A stretch of DNA of 64,000 nt from Cnuella takakiae (GTDB lineage: Bacteria; Bacteroidota; Bacteroidia; Chitinophagales; Chitinophagaceae): contig NZ_MTFE01000010.1 in assembly GCF_001953305.1 (NCBI RefSeq), positions 2,980,772-3,044,771 of the forward strand. The letters are read 5' to 3'. Under the pieces are notes generated by a model. It was not told the origin of the DNA. It searched no databases and saw only the letters and a program-made list of their open reading frames with translations. Shown one piece after another: positions 24,873 through 34,172 of the stretch (the stretch's first letter is position 1; each line of letters starts with the position of its first letter). A program made the position numbers and the translations under genes.

Positions 24873-25853
24873 TTATTTCAACTTCACCGGTCGCAAACCG
24901 CCATTCGAGATATGAACGGGTTTGATGGTTCCATCTGCGTTAAAGTACATAGGGTCGATACAGGTAACCCGGTAGTTGGCGTCTGTTTCGCCCAAAGGCC
25001 TGCGGTGATACACAATGTACCATTCATCTTTACCCGGGATTTGTACTACCGAGTGGTGCCCCGCTCCTGTTGCCACTTTAGGATCCTGCTGCAATATGGT
25101 ACCGATGCGTTCAAAAGGGCCCATCGGGCTGTCTGCAACAGCATAGGCTACCTTGTAATTGGGGCCGGTCCATCCACCTTCCGACCACATAAAGTAGTAT
25201 TTGCCCTTCCGGGTAAACATGATGGGGCCTTCAACATATCCTTTAGGTGTGATCTCTTTATAGGTACTACCATCCTCCCATGGTTCCAAGCCGGTAAAAT
25301 CAGCCTTTAGTTTTACCATATTGCAATGCCCCCACCCGCCATAGATCATATAATACTGTCCTTTATCCTGGAACACGTACTGGTCTATAGGCTGGGCGCC
25401 ATTGTGGATGGTGCCAATCAGCGGCTTGCCCAACAGGTCGCGGAAAGGTCCTTCAGGCTTATCGGCCACTGCAACCCCAATACCTCCAATCTCTCCTTCG
25501 TGCACATCGTTGGCACCAAAGAACAGGTAGTACTTGCCACCTTTTTGCAAAATGGCCGGCGCCCACATGGCCTTATTGGCCCATTTAACAGCAGCGGTAT
25601 CAATGATGCGGCTGTGTTTTGTCCAATTCACCAGGTCGGGGGACGAAAAAGCATCCATGAACACCTGCTTGCCATAGGGTGCCGAGTAGGTAGGATATAT
25701 CCAAAACTGTTTATTGATGATGGTTGCTTCCGGATCGGCATACCAACCGGGGAATACAGGATTGGTAGTAACGGTTTTACTGTTTTCTTTTTGCGCATAC
25801 ATCGTACCGGGAACGAGGAAAGCAGCCATGCAGAGACGAAGCCATAATTTCAT
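24873..25853 (-). CDS. Glycoside hydrolase family 43, secreted
   Basis: 326 aa. A signal peptide (MKLWLRLCMAAFLVPGTMYAQ) is followed by a five-bladed propeller catalytic domain. The GH43 hallmarks are NPVFPGWYADPEA (general-base Asp), MWAPAILQKGGKYYLFF, and YVEGPIMF (probable general-acid Glu). There is no carbohydrate-binding module. Substrates in the family are arabinan, xylan or related side chains, and specificity cannot be assigned. It lies downstream of the GH13 gene but beyond a terminator, so is probably transcribed separately. Confidence 0.9.
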   Translation of the reverse strand: MKLWLRLCMAAFLVPGTMYAQKENSKTVTTNPVFPGWYADPEATIINKQFWIYPTYSAPYGKQVFMDAFSSPDLVNWTKHSRIIDTAAVKWANKAMWAPAILQKGGKYYLFFGANDVHEGEIGGIGVAVADKPEGPFRDLLGKPLIGTIHNGAQPIDQYVFQDKGQYYMIYGGWGHCNMVKLKADFTGLEPWEDGSTYKEITPKGYVEGPIMFTRKGKYYFMWSEGGWTGPNYKVAYAVADSPMGPFERIGTILQQDPKVATGAGHHSVVQIPGKDEWYIVYHRRPLGETDANYRVTCIDPMYFNADGTIKPVHISNGGLRPVKLK

Positions 25854-25917
25854 GCAGCCAGGGTTGTTTTGCTAAAGATATGGGCAGGTGCCATTCCAAA
25901 CTTAGCCGGGCAAAAAA

Positions 25918-25939
25918 AAGCACCCGGTTAAGGGTGCTT
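25918..25939 (-). terminator. Terminator of the MFS-GH13 operon
   Basis: AAGCACCC (25918-25925) pairs with GGGTGCTT (25932-25939), loop GGTTAA. On the minus strand it is followed by a run of eight T. Confidence 0.85.
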
Positions 25940-25956
25940 GCCTATAGGAAATTTAA

Positions 25957-27834
25957 TCAAGGTAAAAACTCGTAAACAAAACTTTCCTTTGGCCGGATGG
26001 TGAAATCAGCAAGGGGTTTCACAAGTCCCGACTGAACATCCCGCATTTGGGTAAACCCTTTGGTGCGTTCTGCAAAGCGGTCCATCTTTACCTGCATATC
26101 GGCCTTACCGGTATGGCTGATCACCATAACTGTTTGCTTGGGGCTGTACCGGAAATACGTGTACAAACCATTGTCGGGAAGGAATTGCATCAGTTTGCCT
26201 GCACCAATGGCATCTGAACGCTGCCTGAACTTAGCCAGGGTAGACACAAAGCGAAAAGCATCATTTTCCTGCTTGTTGCGGCCGGCCTCGGTAAACTTGT
26301 TGTCCTTGTCGCCCTTAAAGCCTCCGGGGAAATCGCGGCGAACTTCGGCATCAGAAGGATTTTTAAAATTTTTCATGAGGATCTCCGTACCGTAATACAA
26401 TTGCGGGATGCCACGCAGGGTGAGCAGCCAGTTCAGCACCATTTTGTACTTGGCAATGTCCTCACCTACCAGCGAGTACACCCGGTCGAGGTCATGGTTG
26501 TCGAGGAAGATGCAGTTTCGGGTAGGATCCTGGTACATGAAATCCTGTGCAAGGGTATTGTACAACCGGTTCACGCCTTCGCTCCACCCAAAGGGCTCGT
26601 TGGCGGCCTGCACCATTACCGTCATCAGGGGCTTGTCGGTAATGCCCATAACATTGTGCTTAAAGGGCACATTGAAATTGTTGGCACCGAAATAAGCTGC
26701 CGAAACAGGGCTTTCCACAAGGGTTTCCCCAAAAACGGTGAGCTTTGGAAATTCCCGCAACAGGTCGCGGTTGGTCCGGTTGAGGAACTCCGGATCGTTG
26801 TAAAAATAGGTATCTACCCGCCAGCCATCAAGGCCGTATTCTTCCGTGTTCCAGATCAGGTACTGTACCAGGTAATTGGCCACGTACGGATTGCGCTGGT
26901 TCAGGTCGGGCAGGAAGGGAGTAAACCAACCCGCCTCGGAAACCTTTTGGTCGATAGCCGAAGCATGGGGATCAAACAAAGGCTGATCGCGGTAAGAGGT
27001 TTGCTGAAAAGGGCTCCACTGGTTTACCCAATCTTTCATGGGCATATCCGTAAACGTAAAGTTGTCCTGCCCGATGTGGTTGTACACGGCATCGTGCACC
27101 AGCTTCATGCCGCGTTTGTGCATTTCATCGCTCAAGCGCTTGTACGCACTGTCGCCACCAAACCTTTTGTCCACTGCAAAATGGTTGGTAAAATGATACC
27201 CATGGTAGGAACTACGCTGGGTGCCGCCTTCATTGGTTTGTTTTGTATTGTTCTCGGTAACCGGGGTCATCCACAGGGCAGTTACACCCAGTTCCTTAAG
27301 GTAGTCGAGGTGCTGGATGACGCCCTGGATATCACCGCCATGACGCAGATAGGGATTGTTCCGGTCGGCCTGGGGATCCAGCATATCAGCATAGGCATCA
27401 TTGGCAGGATCTCCGTTGGCAAAGCGGTCCGGCATCAGCAGGTAAATAAGATCCTGCTGGCGCACACCGGTAGCAAAGGCAGTACCATTGCCAGCCCTTC
27501 GGGATTTGAGCTGGTAATTGATGGTTTGCTGCCCGGCACCATTGCGCATGGCAATTTTAACCGTTCCCGGCTTGGCGCCAGCGGTTACCTGCAGGTCGAG
27601 AAATGCATAATTGGGACTCTCGGCTTTGTGCACTTTTACCAGTTTTACGCCAGGGTAATTCAAAGTGTATTGAGCCTTACCTGCATTGGGTGCATACACC
27701 ATCAGCTGAAGCGCAGGATTTTTCATACCTATCCACCAATGAGTAGGGTAAACTTTGGTTTGTGCTGTTGCAGTACAAACTGCCAGGAGCAGCAGTCCAA
27801 GCAGGATGCCGCGTACATTGTTCATCATGGTCAT
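25957..27834 (-). CDS. GH13 alpha-amylase/cyclomaltodextrinase-like, secreted (SusA type)
   Basis: 625 aa with a signal peptide ending TATAQ. An immunoglobulin-like N-domain of cyclomaltodextrinases (about 25-120) precedes the GH13 barrel. All four conserved regions are visible: DAVYNH, GWRVDTY (nucleophile Asp), FGETLV (acid/base Glu) and LDNHD (transition-state Asp). The C-terminal beta domain ends KESFVYEFLP. Predicted to split maltodextrins or cyclodextrins in the periplasm. Its ATG overlaps the stop of the MFS gene (ATGA), so the pair is translationally coupled: hydrolase plus sugar importer. Confidence 0.92.
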   Translation of the reverse strand: MTMMNNVRGILLGLLLLAVCTATAQTKVYPTHWWIGMKNPALQLMVYAPNAGKAQYTLNYPGVKLVKVHKAESPNYAFLDLQVTAGAKPGTVKIAMRNGAGQQTINYQLKSRRAGNGTAFATGVRQQDLIYLLMPDRFANGDPANDAYADMLDPQADRNNPYLRHGGDIQGVIQHLDYLKELGVTALWMTPVTENNTKQTNEGGTQRSSYHGYHFTNHFAVDKRFGGDSAYKRLSDEMHKRGMKLVHDAVYNHIGQDNFTFTDMPMKDWVNQWSPFQQTSYRDQPLFDPHASAIDQKVSEAGWFTPFLPDLNQRNPYVANYLVQYLIWNTEEYGLDGWRVDTYFYNDPEFLNRTNRDLLREFPKLTVFGETLVESPVSAAYFGANNFNVPFKHNVMGITDKPLMTVMVQAANEPFGWSEGVNRLYNTLAQDFMYQDPTRNCIFLDNHDLDRVYSLVGEDIAKYKMVLNWLLTLRGIPQLYYGTEILMKNFKNPSDAEVRRDFPGGFKGDKDNKFTEAGRNKQENDAFRFVSTLAKFRQRSDAIGAGKLMQFLPDNGLYTYFRYSPKQTVMVISHTGKADMQVKMDRFAERTKGFTQMRDVQSGLVKPLADFTIRPKESFVYEFLP

Positions 27835-29201
27835 ATGGGTCTTTGTTCTTCCAGTTTCAATTCGTCGATTTCCTGTTGGGAGGCTTTTGTTTTCCGCTCG
27901 TCTACTATCAGGTAGCAGATGATACCGGCAAGGATCATCAGGCCGCCACCAATTTGCACGGCCAGCATCCGGTTATTATCCAGCAGGTGTTCCATGATCC
28001 AGCCAAAGAACAGCGAGGCGATGATTTCGGGCAGTACGATAAAGAAGTTGAAAATGCCCATGTAGATGCCCACTTTTTTGGCTGGGAGGCTGCCGGCAAG
28101 CATGGCGTAGGGCATGGAAAGAATACTGCTCCAGGCAATACCTACACCCGTCATGCAGAGGTAGAGATAGCTCTTGTCGGTCACAAAGCCAACCCCAATT
28201 AAACCAGCGGCACCAACCAATAGACAGAGGGAGTGGGTCAGTTTTCGTCCAAGCCGGTTGGCGATGCCAGGCAACAACAAGGCAAAAAGAAAAGTGATAA
28301 CGCTGTAATAAGAAAGGGTGAGACCGGCAAATTCAACACCCTGTGTATACAGGGGATCTTTTTCGCTGGTGGCGCCAAAGATGTTGCGGGCAACGGCCGT
28401 GCTGTAATAAAACCACATCAGGAACAAGCCCGGCCAGGTAAAAAACTGCACGATGGCCAGTTGCTTCATCCTGCGCGGCATATTGCGGATGGAATGGGTG
28501 ATTTCTTTTACCCCATGCGCAAACCCGCTACCTGTTTCCTTTTCTTCCTCACCGGTGGGTGGGTACTCCTTTGTGGTGAATATGGTGTACATGATGGACA
28601 GGAAGAAAATGGTACCACCCAGGTAAAAGGCAAACTTTACCGAGTCGGGTATATTTCCATCCGAGGAATCGCGCGACACGTTGAAGAAGTTGGACAAGAT
28701 CCAGGGCAAGGCAGAAGCAATACTGCCACCCAACCCGATCAGGAAACTTTGCATGGCAAAACCACGGGTGCTTTGGCTATCGGGGAGCTTGTCGGCAACA
28801 AAGGCACGGAAGGGTTCCATGGCAATATTGCCCGCGGTGTCCAGTATCCACAATAGCCCGGCGGCCATCCAAAGCGCGCTGCTGTTGGGCATCAGGAACA
28901 AACAAATGGTGCTCAATACCGCACCGATAAAGAAGTAGGGGCGCCTCCTGCCCCACCAGGGATGCCAGGTACGGTCGCTCAGGTAACCGATGATGGGCTG
29001 TACCAGCAGACCGGTAAGCGGTGCGGCTAAAAACAACAGGGGTATTTCTTCGGGAGAAGCTTTTAAAAACTCGTAAATGGGACCCATATTGGCCCGCTGC
29101 AAATCCCAACCAAACTGGATTCCGAAAAACCCAAAACTCATGTTGAAGATCTGCCAAAAACTTAAAGGTGGCTTGTTGTGGATGCTGGCTTGTTGCGGCA
29201 T
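27831..29201 (-). CDS. MFS sugar transporter (SLC45/maltose-type)
   Basis: 456-aa, 12-helix carrier. Motifs SFGFFGIQFGWDLQRANMGPIYEFL and GYLSDRTWHPWWGRRRPYFFIG match the SLC45-like disaccharide transporters often found with amylases in Bacteroidota. A cytoplasmic loop (TTKEYPPTGEEEKETGSG) splits helices 6 and 7. Coupling to the GH13 gene points to maltose or maltodextrin uptake. It lies downstream of glgA-glgC on the same strand, but the glgC terminator at 29322 separates them. Confidence 0.9.
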   Translation of the reverse strand: MPQQASIHNKPPLSFWQIFNMSFGFFGIQFGWDLQRANMGPIYEFLKASPEEIPLLFLAAPLTGLLVQPIIGYLSDRTWHPWWGRRRPYFFIGAVLSTICLFLMPNSSALWMAAGLLWILDTAGNIAMEPFRAFVADKLPDSQSTRGFAMQSFLIGLGGSIASALPWILSNFFNVSRDSSDGNIPDSVKFAFYLGGTIFFLSIMYTIFTTKEYPPTGEEEKETGSGFAHGVKEITHSIRNMPRRMKQLAIVQFFTWPGLFLMWFYYSTAVARNIFGATSEKDPLYTQGVEFAGLTLSYYSVITFLFALLLPGIANRLGRKLTHSLCLLVGAAGLIGVGFVTDKSYLYLCMTGVGIAWSSILSMPYAMLAGSLPAKKVGIYMGIFNFFIVLPEIIASLFFGWIMEHLLDNNRMLAVQIGGGLMILAGIICYLIVDERKTKASQQEIDELKLEEQRPI

Positions 29202-29321
29202 AGCAATCGCAAATTTTAAGGGGTTGAAGATAGTGTGTTTTATCTACACAATAGATGTAGTGCGGTGGTACCCCAACAAAATAAACTTTAGAAAATAAGT
29301 GGAGGCATCAGCACAAAAGAA

Positions 29322-29355
29322 AACGTCCAGCTCAATAAGGATTGAGCTGGACGTT
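29322..29355 (-). terminator. Terminator of the glgA-glgC operon
   Basis: 15-bp perfect stem 29322-29336 / 29341-29355 (AACGTCCAGCTCAAT), AAGG loop. On the minus strand it is followed by TTTTCTTTTG. Confidence 0.85.
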
Positions 29356-29407
29356 CAATGGTTTGTTTATTTTCTAAATTCCAGTAGGTTGCAATTTTTT
29401 ACTTTTT

Positions 29408-29437
29408 ACCGAAATCCAAAATCATAAATCCGAAATC
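29408..29437 (-). repeat. Word repeat GATTTCGGATTT after glgC
   Basis: Read on the minus strand directly after the glgC stop: GATTTCGGATTT, ATGATTTTGG, ATTTCGG. Same word family as after the TraB/GumN gene, ogt and the gene ending at 63651. Confidence 0.6.
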
Positions 29438-29439
29438 TA

Positions 29440-30711
29440 TTAGCCAATGGTAAACCCATTGGGTAGGATGGATCCTTTCTTCACCACTACAATACCTTCT
29501 TTAATCGTATAAAGTGGTGTATCGGCATCGGCGAGGTGTTTACCACCAATGATTTTTACATCATCACCTATGCGGCAATCCTTGTCGATGATGGCCCGCT
29601 CGATATAGCAGCGGGCTCCGATACCCAGCAAAGGCGTACCATTTTGCTTGGCATCTTCAATCTGGTCGAGGGTTTCAAAAAAATCGTTACCCATCAGGTA
29701 GGTATGCACCATGGTGGTGCCATAGCCAATACGTGAACGTATACCAATAACCGAAGATTCGATCTTGGATGCGTTGATGATACTGGCTTCCGCAATGATG
29801 GTATGGTCAAGCGTGGTACCGCTGATCTTTGCCGGTGGCAAAAGACGAGGGCGGGTATAAATGGCCTTGGTATTATCAAATAGGTTGAACTCGGGCAGGT
29901 CCTTGGTCAGTGCCAGGTTGGCATCAAAGAAGGCGGCAATATTACCGATGTCTTCCCAATACCCTTCGTACTGGTAGGAAGCTACTTTGTATTTACCAAT
30001 AGATTGCGGGATGATCTCCTTGCCAAAGTCTGCGGAGTCTTTTTTCTCGTGCAGCAGCAGGTCGAACAGCAGCTGGCGGTTGAAGATATAAATACCCATA
30101 GAGGCCAGGTACACTTTTCCCAAGGCCTGCATTTCGGAACCGGTATCACTTACCCAGTCTTCAAGGCCGGTTTTGGGCTTCTCGGTGAAGGCAGTGATGA
30201 TATTGTTTTCTGTTTTCAGGATACCAAATTCAGAAGCTTCCTTCTGCGCCACCGGGATGGTAGCAATTGTAATATCGGCACCGTTGGCTTTATGGCTGTC
30301 CAGCATTTCCTGGAAATCGATCTGGTACAACTGGTCGCCTGAAAGAATGAGGATATAATCGCTGTCGAATGGCTCGATGTGGCGCAAGCACTGACGTACC
30401 GCATCGGCGGTACCTTGGAACCATGCTGGGTTGTCGGGGGTTTGCTCGGCAGCAAGAATGTCTACAAATGCGGAAGAGAAGGGACTAAAATGGTAAGTGT
30501 TTTTAATGTGCCGGTTCAGCGAAGCCGAATTGTACATGGTCAGCACAAACATCCGTCCGATATCGGAGTTGAGGCAATTGGAAATGGGAATGTCAACAAG
30601 CCGATACTTGCCGGCGATGGGTACGGCTGGTTTGGATCGGGTGGCCGTCAGCGGAAACAGACGGGTGCCCGCACCTCCTCCCAAAATCACGGACAGAATT
30701 TCATTATTCAT
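29440..30711 (-). CDS. glgC: Glucose-1-phosphate adenylyltransferase
   Basis: Makes ADP-glucose for glycogen synthesis. The 423-aa chain begins with the nucleotidyltransferase motif LGGGAGTRLFPLTATRSKPAVPIAGKYRLVDIPISNCLNSDI and ends with a left-handed beta-helix (residues about 300-423). PDNPAWFQGTADAVRQCL and the sugar-binding VYLASMGIYIF block are intact. It follows glgA by 12 nt on the same strand. Allosteric control is expected from the family. Confidence 0.96.
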   Translation of the reverse strand: MNNEILSVILGGGAGTRLFPLTATRSKPAVPIAGKYRLVDIPISNCLNSDIGRMFVLTMYNSASLNRHIKNTYHFSPFSSAFVDILAAEQTPDNPAWFQGTADAVRQCLRHIEPFDSDYILILSGDQLYQIDFQEMLDSHKANGADITIATIPVAQKEASEFGILKTENNIITAFTEKPKTGLEDWVSDTGSEMQALGKVYLASMGIYIFNRQLLFDLLLHEKKDSADFGKEIIPQSIGKYKVASYQYEGYWEDIGNIAAFFDANLALTKDLPEFNLFDNTKAIYTRPRLLPPAKISGTTLDHTIIAEASIINASKIESSVIGIRSRIGYGTTMVHTYLMGNDFFETLDQIEDAKQNGTPLLGIGARCYIERAIIDKDCRIGDDVKIIGGKHLADADTPLYTIKEGIVVVKKGSILPNGFTIG

Positions 30712-30723
30712 ATCAACAGGGTT

Positions 30724-32151
30724 TTATACTGATAATTGGGTTGATTGGTAAAGAGCGATATAGTCAAGCGCCGATTTTTCCCAGGAATGGTCAATCTGCA
30801 TCATATAACTACGCATCCATTGAAACAGGTCTGGTTTCTGGTAATACAATTCAAGTGCCCGCTGTAGCGAAAACACGATGTCCTCCACACTGGCCTGGTC
30901 GAAACGGATACCATAACCCTGCCATTCCCCAAAATCTTTAACGGTATCGCGCAGTCCGCCGGTACTGCGCACAATGGGCACGGTACCATAACGAAGCGAG
31001 TACAACTGGTTGAGCCCACAGGGTTCAACACGGCTGGGCATCAATAAAAAATCGGCACCGGCATACATCTGGTGCGCCAGTGCCTCGTTGTACCCGATAA
31101 ATGTATTGACAAAACCGCTGAATTGCTCTTTCAATAAATTCAGTCGATTTTCAACTACAGGCTCACCGGAACCAAGGATCAAAAAAGAAGCGCCGGCATG
31201 GTGCTGGTAAATGGAGTTGCGGATGGCGTCGGGCAGGAGGTCGGCGGCCTTCTCCCCTACCAGCCTGCCGATAAATACAACCAAAGGCTTTTCGGGATCC
31301 ATGCCAAAGCGCTGGCAAACTTCCTTCTTGTTTTTGCGCTTGCCTTCTTTGGCAGTTTGTCCATCAAAATTTTTGTGGAGCAGCGGGTCTGTCATTGGAT
31401 CCCACACTTGTGTATCGATGCCATTTAAGATACCACTGCACTTACCTTTCTCGTATTCAAACAAGGGCTCAAGCCCTGCAGCTTTGTACCGCAGTTCCTC
31501 CATATAAGAAGGGCTAACGGTATTTACCTTCCATGCGCATTTGATGGCCGAAGCCAGTGAGTTGATGGTGCCGTTCCATTCCAGCAACCCGCTCTTCCAG
31601 GTATCGTAGGCAGGCAGCAGGTAAGCTTTGTCCCAACCGATCCAACCCTGGTACTCGGCATTGTGTATGGTGAATATAGAAGGCGTAGCAGCCATCCTGT
31701 TAAACGCATAGGTATGCTTCATCAGGAAAGGAATCAGCCCGGTATGGTGGTCGTGGCAGTGTACCACATCGGGAAGATTGGTCCATTGCACCAGCCAGTC
31801 GCAAACAGCAAGCTGAAAGCCTAAGAACCTCTCGATGTCATCATCATAGCCATACACTTTCTCGCGGTCCAACAAGCCATTGATATCTACCAGGTAGAGA
31901 TCGAAACCCAGCTTATTGGTTTTCTCGCGAATGATGCTGTAATGAAACCACTGTTGGCCCAGGCACTGTCCGCCTTCATGTACCAGTTCCCATTCATTGT
32001 CGTATAAAAACCTGGTTCGGTACATGGGCATTACCACCTTGGCGGTATGCCCCAAAGCACATTGATATTTGGGTAATGCCCCCGCCACATCACCTAATCC
32101 GCCTGCCTTTGCCACGGGGTAACATTCTGCTGTTACGTGGATAATTTCCAT
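30724..32151 (-). CDS. glgA: Glycogen synthase (GT5)
   Basis: Transfers glucose from ADP-glucose to glycogen. 475 aa starting MEIIHVTAECYPVAKAGGLGDVAGALPKY with the KxGGLGDV ADP-glucose motif. The C-terminal GT-B motif is MYAGADFLLMPSRVEPCGLNQLYSLRYGTVPIVRSTGGLRDTV. The start at 32151 fits the family N-terminus; an upstream in-frame ATG at 32187 is unlikely. It is first gene of the glgA-glgC operon. No branching enzyme or phosphorylase gene is in the window. Confidence 0.95.
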   Translation of the reverse strand: MEIIHVTAECYPVAKAGGLGDVAGALPKYQCALGHTAKVVMPMYRTRFLYDNEWELVHEGGQCLGQQWFHYSIIREKTNKLGFDLYLVDINGLLDREKVYGYDDDIERFLGFQLAVCDWLVQWTNLPDVVHCHDHHTGLIPFLMKHTYAFNRMAATPSIFTIHNAEYQGWIGWDKAYLLPAYDTWKSGLLEWNGTINSLASAIKCAWKVNTVSPSYMEELRYKAAGLEPLFEYEKGKCSGILNGIDTQVWDPMTDPLLHKNFDGQTAKEGKRKNKKEVCQRFGMDPEKPLVVFIGRLVGEKAADLLPDAIRNSIYQHHAGASFLILGSGEPVVENRLNLLKEQFSGFVNTFIGYNEALAHQMYAGADFLLMPSRVEPCGLNQLYSLRYGTVPIVRSTGGLRDTVKDFGEWQGYGIRFDQASVEDIVFSLQRALELYYQKPDLFQWMRSYMMQIDHSWEKSALDYIALYQSTQLSV

Positions 32152-32327
32152 ACTGTTTTGTTCGTCCGGCGTCAAGATAAGTAACAATTAAATACTATAA
32201 AGAACAGGTTTGCAATCGTATGTACCGGCAAGGGCAAACTCTTTTTTATTTAAGGTAGATTTTTGACCGCATAAAATGTTTTTATTTTGGACGGATTATT
32301 TTCCGATATTTCACCAAACCTAGTTTC

Positions 32328-34061
32328 ATGTCGCAAACCACGAAGGCTGACGCCAATGAACATGTGAACCCCCACGGCGGTGTTGACATGAATTTTGACC
32401 ATTCTGAAACCGCAACCCTGGCCGCAACCGCTCCGGCAACCAACTGGAGCCAGTTTGGCACCCTTATCTCTGTGTTCTTTTTCTGGGGTTTTGTAGCAGC
32501 CTCCAACAGCATCTTTATTCCATTTTGTAAGGAATATTTCCAGCTCGACCAGATACAATCGCAGCTGGTAGGTTCCGCTTTCTATGGTGCATATTTTTAC
32601 GGATCACTTGCTTTATACCTGGCCTCCTATCTCTCGGGAACGGATATCCTAAATAAGATTGGTTATAAAAAAGGCATCATCTATGGCCTGTTGATTTCCA
32701 TGGTAGGCTCACTGGCACTTGCATTCATCAGTGGTTCGGGGAATGCTACCTTCCCCATGATCCTGGTAGCCTTCTTTATCATTGCACTGGGCTTTTCCCT
32801 GCAACAAACATCGGCCCAGCCTTTTGCTGCTTCACTTGGCTCGCCCGAAACAGGCGCCCACCGCCTCAATATGGCTGGTGGTGTCAACTCTTTTGGTACC
32901 CTGCTCGGACCACTCATTGTATCCTTCCTGCTGTTTGGTGCGGCCAATGCCACCAATGTAAAAGCAGATGTGAGCAGAATCCAGGTATTGTATTTCTTTC
33001 TTTCCGGGCTGTTCATTTTTGCTGCCATCGTTTTTAGTGTGGCCAAGTTGCCCAAAACAACAACAAACGAAAAACTGGAGCGCAGCCCTAAAGCTTTGCG
33101 CACCCTGCTGATAATTGGCGTAGTGTTCCTGCCTGTACTTTTTGCGGAAGCCATCCACGAGAACACCGGGGTGCCAAAGGCCTATATTATTGTAGGCAGC
33201 CTGCTGGTGATCCTTGCCCTGCTCTTTGGCAGTATGGTCGCCGCTAAAAAGAACCCGGTTGGCTGGGGTGCGATGTCTTATCCCCAACTGGTGCTGGGCA
33301 TGGTAGCCATCTTTATATATGTAGGTGTGGAAGTAACCGTGGACAATAACTTCGGCGCCCTGCTGAAGCGTACTGAGTTCGGAGGTTTTGATGAAAGCCA
33401 GATGTCGCACCTGATAGCTTTGTACTGGGGCAGCCTGATGATTGGCCGTTGGACCGGTGCCATCTCGGTTTTTAATGTAAACAAGAAAACAAAACAGCTG
33501 CTCACCATTATTGTACCCTTTATTGCTTTTGCAGTAATCGTTCTGGCCAACCTGGTGAAAGGCAGCCCGATCGGCGATTATAAATACTACCCTATTTTCA
33601 TCCTGTTCCTGATTGCCGCCAACCTGTATGCACAGGAGCGCCCCATCAAACTGTTGCTTTCGGTTTCTGTGTTGGGTGTACTCTTTATCCTGGTATCCCT
33701 GCTTACTACCGGCATGACCGCTAACTATGCCATCATTGCCACCGGCCTTTGCTGCTCGGTAATGTGGCCCTGCATCTTTGCACTGGCCATTACCGGTTTG
33801 GGTAAATACACCAGCCAGGCCTCTGCATTCCTCATTACCATGATCCTGGGCGGTGCCATCATTCCGCCTTCGCAAGGTGCCATCATTGACCTGGACCGGG
33901 GCACAGAAGTAAATGGCATCACTACCGGGCCATATACCCACCTTTCCTATCTTGTGCCCCTGGCCTGCTTTGCCTACCTGGCCTGGCATACCCTGAAAAC
34001 CAAGTCGGTGCTCAAAGCACAGGGATTGGATGTAGACCAGCAGGTAGCCGGAGGTCACTAG
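32328..34061 (+). CDS. Sugar MFS transporter (FucP/GluP family)
   Basis: 577 aa, longer than the usual 410-440 because of an N-terminal polar extension of about 35 residues and interhelical insertions. FFFWGFVAASNSIFIPFCKEYF and the RLNMAGGVNSFGTLLGPLI block are typical of glucose/galactose/fucose proton symporters. It is divergent from glgA and followed by the ROK kinase on the same strand, which suggests uptake and phosphorylation of the same hexose. Confidence 0.9.
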   Translation: MSQTTKADANEHVNPHGGVDMNFDHSETATLAATAPATNWSQFGTLISVFFFWGFVAASNSIFIPFCKEYFQLDQIQSQLVGSAFYGAYFYGSLALYLASYLSGTDILNKIGYKKGIIYGLLISMVGSLALAFISGSGNATFPMILVAFFIIALGFSLQQTSAQPFAASLGSPETGAHRLNMAGGVNSFGTLLGPLIVSFLLFGAANATNVKADVSRIQVLYFFLSGLFIFAAIVFSVAKLPKTTTNEKLERSPKALRTLLIIGVVFLPVLFAEAIHENTGVPKAYIIVGSLLVILALLFGSMVAAKKNPVGWGAMSYPQLVLGMVAIFIYVGVEVTVDNNFGALLKRTEFGGFDESQMSHLIALYWGSLMIGRWTGAISVFNVNKKTKQLLTIIVPFIAFAVIVLANLVKGSPIGDYKYYPIFILFLIAANLYAQERPIKLLLSVSVLGVLFILVSLLTTGMTANYAIIATGLCCSVMWPCIFALAITGLGKYTSQASAFLITMILGGAIIPPSQGAIIDLDRGTEVNGITTGPYTHLSYLVPLACFAYLAWHTLKTKSVLKAQGLDVDQQVAGGH

Positions 34062-34081
34062 ATAATTTGAATGCTCTAAGT

Positions 34082-34125
34082 TGATTGTTCAAAGTCGGAA
34101 TAGTTTGCACGACTTTGAACAATCA
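34082..34125 (+). repeat. 16-bp inverted repeat after the sugar MFS gene
   Basis: TGATTGTTCAAAGTCG (34082-34097) pairs with CGACTTTGAACAATCA (34110-34125), 12-nt loop, no U-tract. It may be a stem-only terminator or stabiliser between the MFS and ROK genes. Confidence 0.65.
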
Positions 34126-34172
34126 GCTCTGGACTTCTAAATAGCCATAAAACTCAAACCACTGAAACAATA

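Noticed and set aside
26401-27915. 504-aa ORF antisense to the GH13 gene
   Set aside because: It lies entirely opposite the amylase and MFS start, has no family features, and the opposite strand has all GH13 motifs.
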